Source: Clarireedia homoeocarpa
Lineage: Eukaryota; Ascomycota; Leotiomycetes; Helotiales; Rutstroemiaceae
Direction: 5' to 3'
DNA length: 64,000 nt
Assembly: GCA_001465935.1 (NCBI GenBank)
Contig: LNKV01000037.1
Span: 1-64,000 of the forward strand
This document shows, in pieces, positions 19,871-30,733 of the stretch. The notes beneath the pieces were generated by a model. The model ran no database searches. It was given only the letters and a program-made list of their open reading frames with translations, and was not told the origin of the DNA. Numbering within the stretch: position 1 is the stretch's first letter; the number at the start of each line of letters is the position of its first letter. The translations under genes were made by a program, and so were the position numbers.

Positions 19871-22507
19871 CTAGTGATCACTGTAACCGTACGATGCATC
19901 GTCGGATGACCAATCCATTCCCATATTCAGGTTCTGGTGGATTTGTTGTTGCTGGTGAGTCTTTGATTGACGCGCCTGATGGTATTGCTGTTGGCGCTGA
20001 GAGTGACCAGCAGCAGAGTTGGCCGCACTTTGAGCGTAGAAGGCAAGTAACTCCTGAGGCGGTGGAACACCAAAGAGCGCCATCGACTGTTGAGGGATTT
20101 CGCCAAATAGAGGAGAGTGGTCATGGCTCATTGCACGTGGTTGTGGGGCGGAAGAAGAGAAGAGTTGGAAATCGCCAACACCCTGGTTGGACATGCGGCT
20201 GTTTGCTGGGACGAAATCCTCAAAGCCTTCGTCAAAGTCTTGCATGGACTTGGGTGTGAAAAGCATCGTGTTTCCTTCACCAATAGGGGAGATTTGGGCA
20301 ATTGGTTGATGCTGCTCATATGTGTTTCCTGAGGTTTGGAACTGGGTTTGAGCCAATGCCTGTTGGTAGATATGGCTCTGTGGGATTTGCACTTGTGCTT
20401 GAGCGCTGTACAGATCCGTTTCCTCGTATGCGGCCCATTCATTATTTCCAGAATAGGATTGCATGTTTTCTTGGAACTGATCCTGAGCCCCGATGACAGA
20501 GTTGGAGTTGAATGGAGAGGTAGGATCAAAAGGAGATTGACCGTCAAGGGAGTATGATCCGTCAGTAATAGGAGAGTATTCAATGTTAAGTTGTTGTGGA
20601 GGCTGATACATCTCAATCTCTCTTGGGTAATCTCCATTGAGTTGAGGAAAAAAGTTCAGGCCTTGGTTGCTGCTGTACAAGCTGTTGTTTTCGTACATCA
20701 TGTCATCAGCAATTATTGGACTGTCATCTAAATTCGAATCACTGGGGGTCCTGATGACGGTTGCCTGAGGAGTAGGGAGACCATTGGAAATGATAGCGGA
20801 AGGAGCTGGCCTGTTCTTGCCGTTGTTCTTGGACCGGACATATTCCCATCCGTGGGCTTTTTCCATATGTTGCTTGCAATTCGATTCACGCTTGGATCGG
20901 TATGGGCAAGGCTTGAAGTGACATTCATACAAGGCAGGTGCAGAGGAATGTTTGTCATTGTGGTGGCGGTCCATTTCTTTCTCCGTGGGCCACCCAAAGG
21001 TGTGGTATTTGCAGGTCTCAACGGAACATTTCCAAGGCCGAGAATGCGTCTTTACATGCTTAGTGAGATCGCAAGGACGCTTGAAGAATTTACCACATCC
21101 AGGTTCACGGCAGAATTTGGGTGCAAGTTCGGCAGCAGAGGCATCCTTCTTGCGACGAGCCATCGAACGGAAGACGGACTCGTCGTCATCATCCTCGTCG
21201 CTCAAGGATCGCTTCATCTTCATAGCCGAGTTTTCATCCTCGTCCATGTCGACTGGCTTCCCGGTGGCCATAGAAATGGCCTTGCCGTCCTTTCGGATTC
21301 GGACAAGCTCGGCAGGACGGCCATTCTTGGTCAAGCCGCCGTGCAGCTTGACCTCGTCAGATCTAAAATCTTCATTAGCCATCATCCGACCTCGAAGTAG
21401 AACTTGGCAAAGGGAAACGTACGGATGAGCCTCCATCTCGTCAGCGACCTCTCCCTTTTCTTCTTTTTCTTTGGTGGCCTGGACTTCACGTGCGTACTGC
21501 TTGATCTGTTCCACAAGATCGATGAAATATCCGTTAGTGTAAGGTCGGTCGTTTGGTCGTACTTGTTCGCGTTCACTCAATAATTCGACAGTCGCTTGGA
21601 TGCAGTGGATTGACGTGAGGCAGAAGTCGAGATACAAGGCGGCGGTCTTGGCCCTCTCCTTCAATCGCGAAAACCAGTGAGCAACTCCCCCTTCAACAAC
21701 ATCGCTATCGGAATCACTTACAGGTGCTCTAAATACTAATGTCTTTTCCAAGTCACGGAGACACACGATCTCCTTCTTGTGTATCCTGTTTGGGATATCT
21801 TTGACGATGGGTCGGAATTCTTTCAGCGAGCTCTTGGACAAGAGTGGTCTCAAAATGTGCTCTGTGATACGATTGTTTGCACGAGCGCTGAGTCGTGGGA
21901 GACTCTCAACAGTGGTGGAATGGGCAGCAACCGATCTAGTTATAGCTGAACCAGTCTTGACAGGTTTGGACTCTTGGTCCTCATTGGCCTCTTTCTTCTC
22001 CGACGATGATTCGATAGATGTTCCGAGACCACTGTCTGCATAGCGGTTTGGACGACGGCGAGGACGCAAGGAACGCCTGCTGGAGGGTTCCATTGTCATT
22101 GGACCTTCCATGATGGTACCTGGGTATGGGGCGGTCGCGGGGTTGTCGACCGCACTGGCGATAACACCCTTTGGGAGTGGATCAGACTCGTCGCGGAATG
22201 ATTGACGGGAGGATGGCGAAGTTAATTCAATGGCGGCGAGAGTGCGATCAATGTCTACTAGACTTTCGGCAGCACGACGTTTGTAAGCATCGACGGTAAC
22301 ATACTCCAGGTTACTGTCTGCACGGCGAACGAGTGATGGTGGTTGAAAGGGTTGAGGTTCCTCGACGGCTGGTGAGGTAGGAGAGTGGAAGGTAGCACCT
22401 TTGCGAAGGGTGACCATGGCTGTATTAACCGTTGGACGGTCTGACGCACCGAGGAGGGAGGGAGTCACCGAGGACTTTGTAGTTCTGCGAGGATTTGTGA
22501 ACGACAT
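19871..22507 (-). CDS. C2H2 zinc-finger transcription factor
   Basis: Intronless 878-aa frame starting MSFTNPRRTTKSS. Three consecutive C2H2 fingers occupy about 464-553: FCREPGCGKFFKRPCDLTKH, then WKCSVETCKYHTFGW...RHHNDKH (a longer variant), then YECHFKPCPYRSKRESNCKQ...AH. This Cx4C arrangement is typical of fungal DNA-binding proteins. A conserved-looking helical block lies before the fingers (about 215-345: IVCLRDLEKTLVF, AALYLDFCLTSIHCIQATVE). A KKD/RRKK cluster before the fingers may be the nuclear signal. The C-terminal 300 residues are Gln/Asn/Ser-rich (QRQQQYHQ, HQQQQIHQNL), a usual activation-domain composition. I do not know the target genes or an established name. It sits behind an unusually long upstream gap. 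Confidence 0.9.
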   Translation of the reverse strand: MSFTNPRRTTKSSVTPSLLGASDRPTVNTAMVTLRKGATFHSPTSPAVEEPQPFQPPSLVRRADSNLEYVTVDAYKRRAAESLVDIDRTLAAIELTSPSSRQSFRDESDPLPKGVIASAVDNPATAPYPGTIMEGPMTMEPSSRRSLRPRRRPNRYADSGLGTSIESSSEKKEANEDQESKPVKTGSAITRSVAAHSTTVESLPRLSARANNRITEHILRPLLSKSSLKEFRPIVKDIPNRIHKKEIVCLRDLEKTLVFRAPVSDSDSDVVEGGVAHWFSRLKERAKTAALYLDFCLTSIHCIQATVELLSEREQVRPNDRPYTNGYFIDLVEQIKQYAREVQATKEKEEKGEVADEMEAHPYVSLCQVLLRGRMMANEDFRSDEVKLHGGLTKNGRPAELVRIRKDGKAISMATGKPVDMDEDENSAMKMKRSLSDEDDDDESVFRSMARRKKDASAAELAPKFCREPGCGKFFKRPCDLTKHVKTHSRPWKCSVETCKYHTFGWPTEKEMDRHHNDKHSSAPALYECHFKPCPYRSKRESNCKQHMEKAHGWEYVRSKNNGKNRPAPSAIISNGLPTPQATVIRTPSDSNLDDSPIIADDMMYENNSLYSSNQGLNFFPQLNGDYPREIEMYQPPQQLNIEYSPITDGSYSLDGQSPFDPTSPFNSNSVIGAQDQFQENMQSYSGNNEWAAYEETDLYSAQAQVQIPQSHIYQQALAQTQFQTSGNTYEQHQPIAQISPIGEGNTMLFTPKSMQDFDEGFEDFVPANSRMSNQGVGDFQLFSSSAPQPRAMSHDHSPLFGEIPQQSMALFGVPPPQELLAFYAQSAANSAAGHSQRQQQYHQARQSKTHQQQQIHQNLNMGMDWSSDDASYGYSDH

Positions 22508-24420
22508 GCTGAATGGTCAGGTCTCCCGAAGAGTCTTGCGAACTGTTCAAAGACTAGGATGGATTAGCCTTGAATAAACCTGATCTCCATGCAAGAGATA
22601 TGAGTCACAAATTAAAGATGTCAATCCCGTTTCCGGTGTGTGAATTGAGACAGATATGAGGGGGAGGGGAGAGGAGGCGTTGAAGATCGAATTGGTCAAT
22701 GGAAGACACTTTGACCTTTTCGCCCACCAATAATGACTTGGATTGTAGTTTTTTTCATTTTTATTTTTTTATTTTTTTTATTTTTTGAAATGTTTCGAGA
22801 AAGAAAGAAGGGGATTTAGTATGGGGGAAAGATAGCATACATACAATACAAATGGAAAAGTAAGGCCGGTCAGTAACAGGATCGAGTGTGCAAGCTGAAC
22901 GGGGCCTTGCTCGAGGATTGTGCGAGGCAACCGCAATGAAGCGCGATTCTTTTTTCTTTGTTGGGTGCGAGCTCTGATGCGATAGGTATTTATCCGAAGG
23001 TTATGAATGAATTGTTTGTTTAATGTCGAGAAGTTGTGCTCTGAAGGTCGAGATGGAGGCAGGGAGCGCAGTGCAGTGCAGTGGTGTAGAAAGGAAGAGG
23101 GAAGAGGGAAGCGCGGGAAGGTCTTGGGGTGAGGCTGGTGGAAGGGGGTTTGGAAGAGTATGAAGGGCAAAGGGTCGATGGCTGCCTGGAGGTGTGGAGG
23201 TGTGGAGGTGGGAAGGTGGGAAGGTGGGAAGGTGGGAGTACGAAGGAGGATTATATTTTCATGCGACTAGTAACGACGAATGACGAGCGAAGAAATGCTG
23301 ACGGGGGGAAACTAGCACGCGGTTAATGAATTCGTGGACGAGACGAGACGAGACGAGATGAGACAAGACAGGACAGGACAGGACAAGACACAAGAAAGCG
23401 TGGGTGATAGGAAGGGAAGGGAAGGGAAGGGTGGTGAGATTGGGTGAGATCAAGTGCAAGTGCAAGTGCAAGTGGTAGTGGCAGTGGCAGTGGTAGTCGA
23501 GGTTCGTTGACTGCGAGGTGAGGTTCGGTGATCCGGATCGGATGGGAACCCACAATGCACTCGAATCCGCCTTGTAGTGCTCTCGCTTCAAGTAGTGCAA
23601 ATAAGCGCAAGTGCTGGTAATTCGTCCAAAAAAGGAAAAGTGGGTACGAGAGGCTCCCCAAATTACCCATTTAGAGCGTGGAAGAGCTAAAAGCGGCCCG
23701 AGTATTCTAGGCAGCAGTCCAGATGGTGCAAAGTGTCTCCACCAATCCCTACCTTGCTGAATGCTTGGTAATCCAGGGTCGAGGAGAGGGAAGCGATTAA
23801 AGAATGACACGGGTGAGAATAACGAATAGTCAAGTCGGAATGTATACGACGACAACATACACAAGTTACATGTATTTTCAATCTTTACACATACATACAG
23901 TACTATGTATGTTTTCAATCTTTGTAGGTAACCACCTCCCCAGCTCCCCAACTCCCCAAATGCATGAAGTGATGCATTATCCCCGCCTGCTCGAACCCCC
24001 AACAGCATGACATGACATAGCATACTCGTAGATTCCTCGCAAGCACTCTCTTCTTGACTTGCGCACTCCATTCCAACTGCCCCTACTGGCGCGCGACTGT
24101 TGCCAAACGTTCAGAAGCCACGCACTCATACATTGGCCATTTGCCGCCAGTTAGTGAGTGAGTGCATGGCTGCACAGTATCAACACAACCAACAGCCAGC
24201 TGCTCAAAGCCAGGATTATAAGATTACCGATGATGTGGGTTTATCAAAAACCGTGGCAATGGAGCCAATCCCGTCGATGATCGCTTACATGGACCTGATG
24301 AATAAACGGGTGTGGAATGATGCATGGGTTCTCCCCCCGGCCATGAATAGTTCTATCCCATTACCCATTCCCAATTCCAACTACTGTAAGGTAGTCCCGC
24401 GTTTAGAAAAAGAAGCTATA

Positions 24421-24452
24421 GTGGGGGGGGGGGGAGGGGGGNNNNNNNNNNN
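24421..24452. other. G homopolymer and 11-N assembly gap
   Basis: A run of G from 24422 to 24441 (one A inside) is followed by 11 undetermined bases (24442-24452), then directly by a minisatellite. The gap size is nominal. Confidence 0.95.
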
Positions 24453-24587
24453 AGGGCCAGAGGGCGAAAGGGCCAGAGGGCGAAAGGGCCAGAGGGCGAA
24501 AGGGCCAGAGGGCGAAAGGGCCAGAGGGCGAAAGGGCCAGAGGGCGAAAGGGCCAGAGGGCGAAAGGGCCAGAGGGCGAAAGGGCCA
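24453..24587 (+). repeat. 16-bp minisatellite, eight copies
   Basis: Eight identical units of AGGGCCAGAGGGCGAA plus a partial ninth, adjoining the gap. True copy number is uncertain because the assembly stops at its left side. Confidence 0.95.
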
Positions 24588-25202
24588 AAACAATAACCCG
24601 TGCACGCGCACACGTCGGAAGCTCTCTTCCTACCGCATAAACATGCTGATTTGTGATCCTTCACGTCTTGCCGAACACTTAAATTAGAGATGCGAGTGGT
24701 ATGTACTCTTCCTCGTTCCTGGGTGGTGGAGCGAGGCGAGGTAAGAATAGAAGCTTAATTTCGCAAGACCTGCCTGCATCAGTGCATCCGTTCGATACGC
24801 GTCTCGAGTCGAAATCGTGCTTGTACTGTACTGTACTGCGCTGTACTGTGTATTTCATACTTCCTTGGACAGAAGTAACGACATGTAAAAGTAGCAAGAG
24901 AGCTAAAAGGCTGCGATATCCACATCTGTACGTCAAAAAAGGGTCAAAGGCTTGTCCCTTTCCGCATCATAAAACCGGGGATGGATGTTCGTTCCCTTTG
25001 CCTTGGGGAGATACGGCGACTGGATAAGGAAACGGAGTTGGTATTGCAGCCAAGTAAGACGGACAGTTATTCGTCCGAATCCCCCAATTCAGACTCACCG
25101 AGTACTGAAAGAGCCTCATACCGTGGCAGTTCCAAGCCACCGTCATTGCTTAACGGATGAGTGGCCAATGGATTCATTCCTCTGGCCTGCGCTGCTTACC
25201 AT

Positions 25203-25264
25203 ACAAAGACTATACAGAGACATACAAAGACATACCAAGACATACAAAGACATACAAAGACGTA
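25203..25264 (+). repeat. 10-bp tandem repeat (AGACATACAA)
   Basis: Five to six slightly variable copies of AGACATACAA in non-coding sequence. Confidence 0.85.
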
Positions 25265-25377
25265 CTTGTGCATGCATTGATTGGAAATATTCGCAACAAG
25301 CTTAATCAGCCCGGTCACCTGTTTGTCGCTTGTCCCTCCGGTTCCTGCTTGCCCCGGTGTTAGTTGTGTTGAGGTTC

Positions 25378-25411
25378 AAAAGAGCAAAGAGCAAAGAGCA
25401 AAGAGCAATCG
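25378..25411 (+). repeat. 8-bp tandem repeat (AGCAAAGA)
   Basis: Three to four copies of AGCAAAGA, non-coding. Confidence 0.7.
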
Positions 25412-25502
25412 TCGTCAGCAGAACTTGGCGAGTTACGAGTATGAATACGTTTACACACCACGTACCTCTAGGTTTCCAACATTCTGCACCCTATGCGTCG
25501 CA

Positions 25503-25541
25503 ATCATCCATCATCCATCATCCATCATCCATCATCCATCC
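25503..25541 (+). repeat. 7-bp tandem repeat (CATCCAT)
   Basis: About five copies of CATCCAT in non-coding sequence. Confidence 0.8.
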
Positions 25542-27651
25542 CGCAACATTCCTGAACATTCCTTAACATAGCTACACACGACTTGCCTATCTTGTTTGCA
25601 TCTGTAACCACGTGCATTTCTAATCCAAAGAGTCTGACGAATGCAAAATTGACTTTTACCTGTGCGTTAAGCTTGAAGCTTGGAGTTTGAAGCTTGGCGT
25701 TGCACAACACTCGCGTTCCGCATATCATTGTTAAGCTGGCATTGACTTATCATTGTCATTATCATTCATCATCGTCATTCATCATATGCCCACTACCACT
25801 TGATCTTCTTCGTCACTGTACAGTGCAGTGCAGCGCAGCGCAAGCTTTCCCAATCTTTCCCGATCTTTAAGCTTCTCCTATAGCCTATCATCCAAAGCAG
25901 CAACCCGAGCCACCACCACAATGTCCCGCAACTTTAAAGCTTAAAGCAGAAGCTACCGCCCATATCGAATCGGCATCGTCCCCTTGAATGATTCCTACAG
26001 TGTTGTGCTCCCGTCCGGAATACGGATGACTCAAGAGTACCAGTACTTAGGACGAATCTGTGTCACACACCCACCCTGTGCCGCAGGGCTGCAGCAGCGC
26101 AGGACAGGACAGAATCAACTTTGCCTCTTCGCCATGAAGGGGGCTTGCTTGCTTGCACAGCAATCCCTTGCTCCGTAACTCCAGGTACGAGCTCTTTTTA
26201 CTAGACCCATTTCTCATGGCTACCGTATGTGTATCATGGCGCAAGGAATCCCTCCAGCCCTACAGGATGAGAAGCTATATTGTTATGTACGACCGCCCAA
26301 TCTCCTCATCTCTTGCGAACTGTACATAATGTGTAACATCTGGGCAGCACAAAGCACAAGCGCAAGCACAAGGTATCGTTTGTGGTTTTGGAGTTTAGCC
26401 TGCATGCTCTGTTTTGGTGGGACCTCTCCCTTTGGCCAAGGGGCAGTGCAAATTAGTTTGGTGTCGAGGGCCAATAACAAGTAATTTTAATTATGATGTA
26501 GCAAATACCACTGGGTGTCTTTACAGTAGGATGGGATGCGTTGTTTCTCGTCACTATGCAAAGATACAGTAGCATATTCTCGACAAGCTGTGCTCTGGGC
26601 GATTCTTGCCCCGCTCAGTACGTGATCTACTTCTCATTCCGTCCCTTTGACTGCTTAACACGGATAAAAGTGACAAGGACGCGCTTCTAGAGCGCCTTCA
26701 TATTCTAGAACAGTGGGGGATCAGCCGTACTTCTACAGTAAGTACTACATGAGGCTCTCCTGATGTATGCAGACTCACTTACGGCTGATTGCCATCTTTC
26801 GTCGTTGAGATCGCTACAGTAAGATGGAGCAGAAAATGCAATTAAGTTTTGTAATAGTAATTCACATTGAGCCAACTTTCCTGCAGCTTGATACAGTACT
26901 GTAGTAGTTATTACAAAGTACATGTACAGTATCCATCACGCTTCGGAGGCTGAGCCATGCATGCGCTTTTATTCAGCTGCAAAATTTTCTAGTCTGCTCC
27001 TTCCTCATCCTTCACGATCTAATATGTATTAATCAAATCCTTAATTCCAAGGCAAGAAAAACCAAAAAAATAAGGCATCAAAATATACGCTCAGACCACG
27101 ACACTTCTTCCTGATCCAATCACGCCAATGAAACATGAAACTTTGGACTGTCGGTTACCAAACACTAACATTCACATCACGTTCCCCCTATTCAATCTAT
27201 TGGCTACGCATGAATCTGCCATCTCAACTTCCGTGGAGTCGCCGTTGATCCACATCCACTCACTGTGCAAATACTGCACTTTTCCCATATGCGCTGGTTC
27301 ACAATTGAGGGGAATGACAAGCCTGACCATGCGATTTTCATTCCAATGGTCGTTCGTTCCGAAGTGTTAGTTTGGAAGACTAGATAGGATAGGTTAGGAT
27401 AGGCCGGAAACAACTCCTGAGCTCTGATATATATGCAATGGGTTTCTCACGATGAGGCTTTTTGGTATCATCAGTCACCTTGTGCTTTCCAACTGATTCA
27501 CTCTCTTTCACTTTTTTCTCCTGCGAAGTCGCACAAAGGAGTTATCTAAACATTCATTTATTCATTCATTCTTTGTTCCTGTCTTTGATTCAGACAGCTT
27601 CATATCTTACTCAGCCTATTGTCCGGAAAACAGTCACTATTGTGCAGTCTC

Positions 27652-27659
27652 TATAAATC
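27652..27659 (+). promoter_or_regulatory. TATA-like element of the secreted-protein gene
   Basis: TATAAATC about 160 bp before the start at 27815, followed by a CT/T-rich tract (27690-27740) often seen near fungal start sites. Positional inference only. Confidence 0.3.
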
Positions 27660-27814
27660 TTTCAAAAACAATCCCTAGCTGGACTACAAAACCTTTGAGC
27701 TTTTTTTTTTTTCCAAAGCCTTTTTCCCAATCTCGCCCCATCACTATCACCGAAAACCGCAACTCCAACCACCCAAAGAATTATCAACAAAGGCAGAAAG
27801 ACATCCCTTTCAAA

Positions 27815-28489
27815 ATGTTCTCCAAGATAGTCCCCTCCCTCCTCGTCCTCGCCACCCTCGCATCCGGCGCCTCCATCATCCCCACAAAATCCCTCCTTCG
27901 CGCCGCGGGCGACTCCGCCGCCTCCCAAATCTCCCAGATCGTCCCCGCCGCCGCCAGCTGCTCCAACGCCCCCGTCGCATCCGAATGCGCAACCGCCAGC
28001 CAAGCCGCGCCCTACCTCATCCAAGCCATGATAACCTACAAGGTCACCACGGCCCCCGAAATCGGCGCCCTGATCTCCCTCATGGCCTTCGAGTCCGGCG
28101 ACTTCAAATACAACATCAACCACTTCCCCGGCCGCCCGGGCCAGGGCACCCGCAACATGCAAATGCCCAACTTCAACCTGCAGTACGCGGCGTCCATCGC
28201 GGCGCTGAGCGAGCCGCTGAAGAAGATTACCGGGGGCGCGACGACCACCGACGGCATGAGCGATGCGCTGCTGAACCAGGTCCGGGATCTGGTGACCACC
28301 GATCAGTATACGTGGGCGAGCGCGGCGTGGTTCTACAGCACGCAGTGCTCGGATGCGGTGAAGAGTGCGTTGCAGACGGGGTCGGATGCCGGCTGGCAGG
28401 GTTATTTGACGTGTGTCGGGGTGGGGGGAAGTGAGACGGAGGCGCGGACGGCGTATTGGACGAGGGCGAAGGCTGCGATGAGCTTTTAG
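27815..28489 (+). CDS. small secreted protein, conserved fungal type
   Basis: 224 aa from the ATG at 27815 (TTCAAAATGTTC); the frame is open upstream, but this start gives a clean signal peptide (MFSKIVPSLLVLATLASGA, about 19 residues). The mature part has CSNAPVASEC near its start and a distal pair (TQCSDAV, LTCVG), consistent with two disulfides. A central block, LISLMAFESGDFKYNINHFP then PGRPGQGTRNMQMP, looks like a conserved core, with an acid (FESGD) that could be catalytic. I have seen similar fungal secreted proteins annotated only as hypothetical; a lysozyme-like fold is possible but unproven. The gene is GC-rich with a strong C preference at third positions, suggesting high expression. 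Confidence 0.8.
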   Translation: MFSKIVPSLLVLATLASGASIIPTKSLLRAAGDSAASQISQIVPAAASCSNAPVASECATASQAAPYLIQAMITYKVTTAPEIGALISLMAFESGDFKYNINHFPGRPGQGTRNMQMPNFNLQYAASIAALSEPLKKITGGATTTDGMSDALLNQVRDLVTTDQYTWASAAWFYSTQCSDAVKSALQTGSDAGWQGYLTCVGVGGSETEARTAYWTRAKAAMSF

Positions 28490-29273
28490 GAGGATGATCA
28501 TGAAAGATGGTTCTCGTTCTTCTTCGCTGGGCGTAGGAAGCAGATCATCTGGTTGGTGGGAATTGTATCATCTGGTCGAGCCTTTATCTCTTTTCACTAC
28601 CACGATTCGGTGTACCTCTTCGGCCATATGCATACGCGGCGACATTGTGTTTCATTAGATACCCTATTTCCAGAATCTCATATTCATCATGTACATATTA
28701 GATTAGATTAGATTAGTCTTCCCTTTGCACAATTGATGCTAAGTTCCAACCCCACCACGTGTGCGCCATCCAATAGAGTCAATCATTATCTCTCTCCATC
28801 CAACATGTAAACCAAATGACTCTTTCCCATGTACTCACTAAACACACAACCAGAAAAGGAGAAGAATAAAGAAAAAGAAAATCCCCTATACCCCAAGCAC
28901 AAGCCCTTCCGTATAGCAACATTTCCAAAATCCCAATCCTCCAAATATCCCGATGTAGATTTTATTTAAAGTAAGAAGTGAAGCAGCAAGCAAGTAGAAT
29001 ATGCGAATATGCGAAAAGAGTGTCAAGTCGGGGATTCAGTCGTAGATGTTGTATTCCCGTGGGTGCTACCGGGTATCTGTTTGGTTCTTTTTGTGATGTG
29101 ATAAATAACACATGATCCATTTTTCAATAGTTAGGAACAAGATGCATAGTTCATATCATATCATGGAAAGCTCACCTATTCCACAATCATCATCTCCAGT
29201 TCCAAGCACCCAATCTTACAATACCACCAGATTCAACAGGTGCTATCTACCGGCGTATTTGTGAACACCGATA
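28490..29273. other. intergenic between convergent genes
   Basis: 3' flanks of the secreted-protein gene and the RNase H-like relic. An ATTAG repeat (four copies) lies at about 28697-28717. Nothing else seen. Confidence 0.5.
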
Positions 29274-30167
29274 TTATGCAGATACGATAGTCTTGTACAC
29301 ACGCGGAAAGTTTTCAACGAGCGGCGCAGCGGCGGCATCTCGAGCAGCCGCAATAGCTCTTTGGTTGTACTGATCAGGAATATACCAAAACCGCACATAA
29401 ACATTATGGCAAAGATGAAGTTCCAGCATTCTCGACACCACCAGGTCCCAGAGATCTCAGTCCGGAATTGTATCTGGTGGGTTGAGCATCCATTCATTTT
29501 GCAGCAAGATTCCAAGGTTATTGGAACCACAACGAGATATGTATGGCGAATTCGTGGCAATGATAACAGAGGTGAACAAGGACTCCCATGGTTCTGATAG
29601 AGCAGCAACAACTGCTCGAAGATGGGCACGGCCCGCGCTTGGTTGGTGAGTGATCCTATCAGGTCCTTTTTCCTCAAGACGAAACTGGATTGTGCGGTCA
29701 GAATTCACGATGACGGCACAGCCAGCGTGAGGCATTGGATTGGTGGGACTGATATTGCCTAAGGCTCCGCTGCAGAACACGAGCGCTTGTTTGCTGTCTT
29801 CTTCTTTGGGGACAGGTCTTTTGCGGATAAAATACCTGATTGACCATAGGGGATCACTGGAGAAGCGAAAAGGCAGCATATGAGAGCCAGGTTCGAAGAG
29901 ATCTAAAGGATTATTGGTGCCGCCTGGGTTGATGTAGAGATTATTTCTCAATAGCTCAGAGTCAGAACGAGAACTTTCTGGAACAGCCATCTTGTTTGGA
30001 GGATTCGTCAAGGCGCTACTTCCCGCAGACATCGTCGTGTAGTAAGTGGCAGAAAAGGCGATGAGACTACACACAAGAAAATTGCGGTAAGATAGACTTG
30101 TCTCTGCGGACGAATCGAAAGAGGGAAAATTTTGCAGAACTAGAATTGAGCAGAGGGAAAGAGGCAT
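29274..30167 (-). pseudogene. RNase H-fold relic lacking catalytic acids
   Basis: The open part spans 29457-30167 (236 aa; an internal ATG at 30032, MSAGSSALTN, may be the real start). After an in-frame TGA at 29459-29457 the same frame continues protein-like for 60 codons to a TAA at 29276-29274 (DLWDLVVSRM, VRFWYIPDQYNQRA). The whole reads as a fungal RNase H-like domain, but the usual acidic residues are replaced. ALVFCSGALG stands for the strand normally ending TDG, GRAHLRAVVAAL for the helix normally carrying Glu, and VIIATNSPYI for the strand normally reading TDS; the C-terminal Asp is not found either. So it cannot be a normal RNase H. It is either a pseudogene or a non-catalytic derivative ending at the TGA. 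Confidence 0.6.
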
Positions 30168-30733
30168 CTATATACTTTGGTACACCGGCTTGTTGACCTG
30201 AAGCCCGACTACAGGCAAACGACCAAAAACCAGTTTCAGTAACTTCTCAGCTCAAACAAGACTTCTTGATATGCGGCAGGCAGACCGCTCTAAAGGCGAG
30301 AAGGGCTGAAAAGTGCATGCCCTTCACTTCCTTACCGTAAAGGAGATGCTGCATCCTGCTTGCACTGCTTGCAGGCTGGCATCAACCAAAACAAAACCAA
30401 ATTGGCAAAGCAGAGTTGAGTTCGTCGTTTAGCAGTCCGGATACGCGCAGTTGGTAGACATGCCAAACCAAATATGCGCTCATCCGAGCCAAGGACGGCT
30501 TTGATCTTGCTGTTTGCGCATATATTAAGAAGACTTTGTAAATATTGAGAAGTGAGTGTGGTGTAGAATTGTAGTTGGGTTAGACCCCACCAGGAAAGAA
30601 TCCCAGTCTCTGTCACTTACGTCATCACTGGGCCCAGACAAACGGCTCTTTCGACTCCGCAGGAATTTGGTCGGACCTTTAAATTTACTTCTCAAAATAA
30701 TCATTCTTCAACACAGAAGACAACATAGCAATC
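30168..30733. promoter_or_regulatory. divergent region RNase H-like / JAC1
   Basis: 566 bp between divergent starts, with presumed promoters of both. A short minus-strand frame here (30332-30616) has no support. Confidence 0.4.

Larger units (their letters stand above)
22508..27814. other. 5.3-kb gene-free region
   Basis: No convincing gene on either strand. The longest minus-strand frame (23259-24071) is low complexity with no recognisable features, and the plus-strand frame at 24100-24687 crosses the assembly gap and a 16-bp minisatellite. The first 600 bp (22508-23110) are pyrimidine-rich on the minus strand, as expected for the promoter and leader of the C2H2 gene. Further on are GGTGGGAA repeats (23200-23235), ACGAG/ACAGG repeats (23336-23385), and several short tandem repeats listed separately. 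The end from about 27600 is the promoter of the secreted-protein gene. Confidence 0.6.

Noticed and set aside
23259..24071. 270-codon minus-strand frame
   Set aside because: Built on simple repeats (ACGAG, AAGTGC, GGGAAG) with no domain or plausible composition; overlaps other open frames on the same strand.
24100..24687. 195-codon plus-strand frame
   Set aside because: Runs through the unknown bases and the 16-bp minisatellite; three frames are open there because the repeat lacks stops.
27662..28501. 279-codon minus-strand frame opposite the secreted-protein gene
   Set aside because: Shadow of a GC-rich gene; Gly/Arg-rich with no features, whereas the plus strand has a signal peptide.
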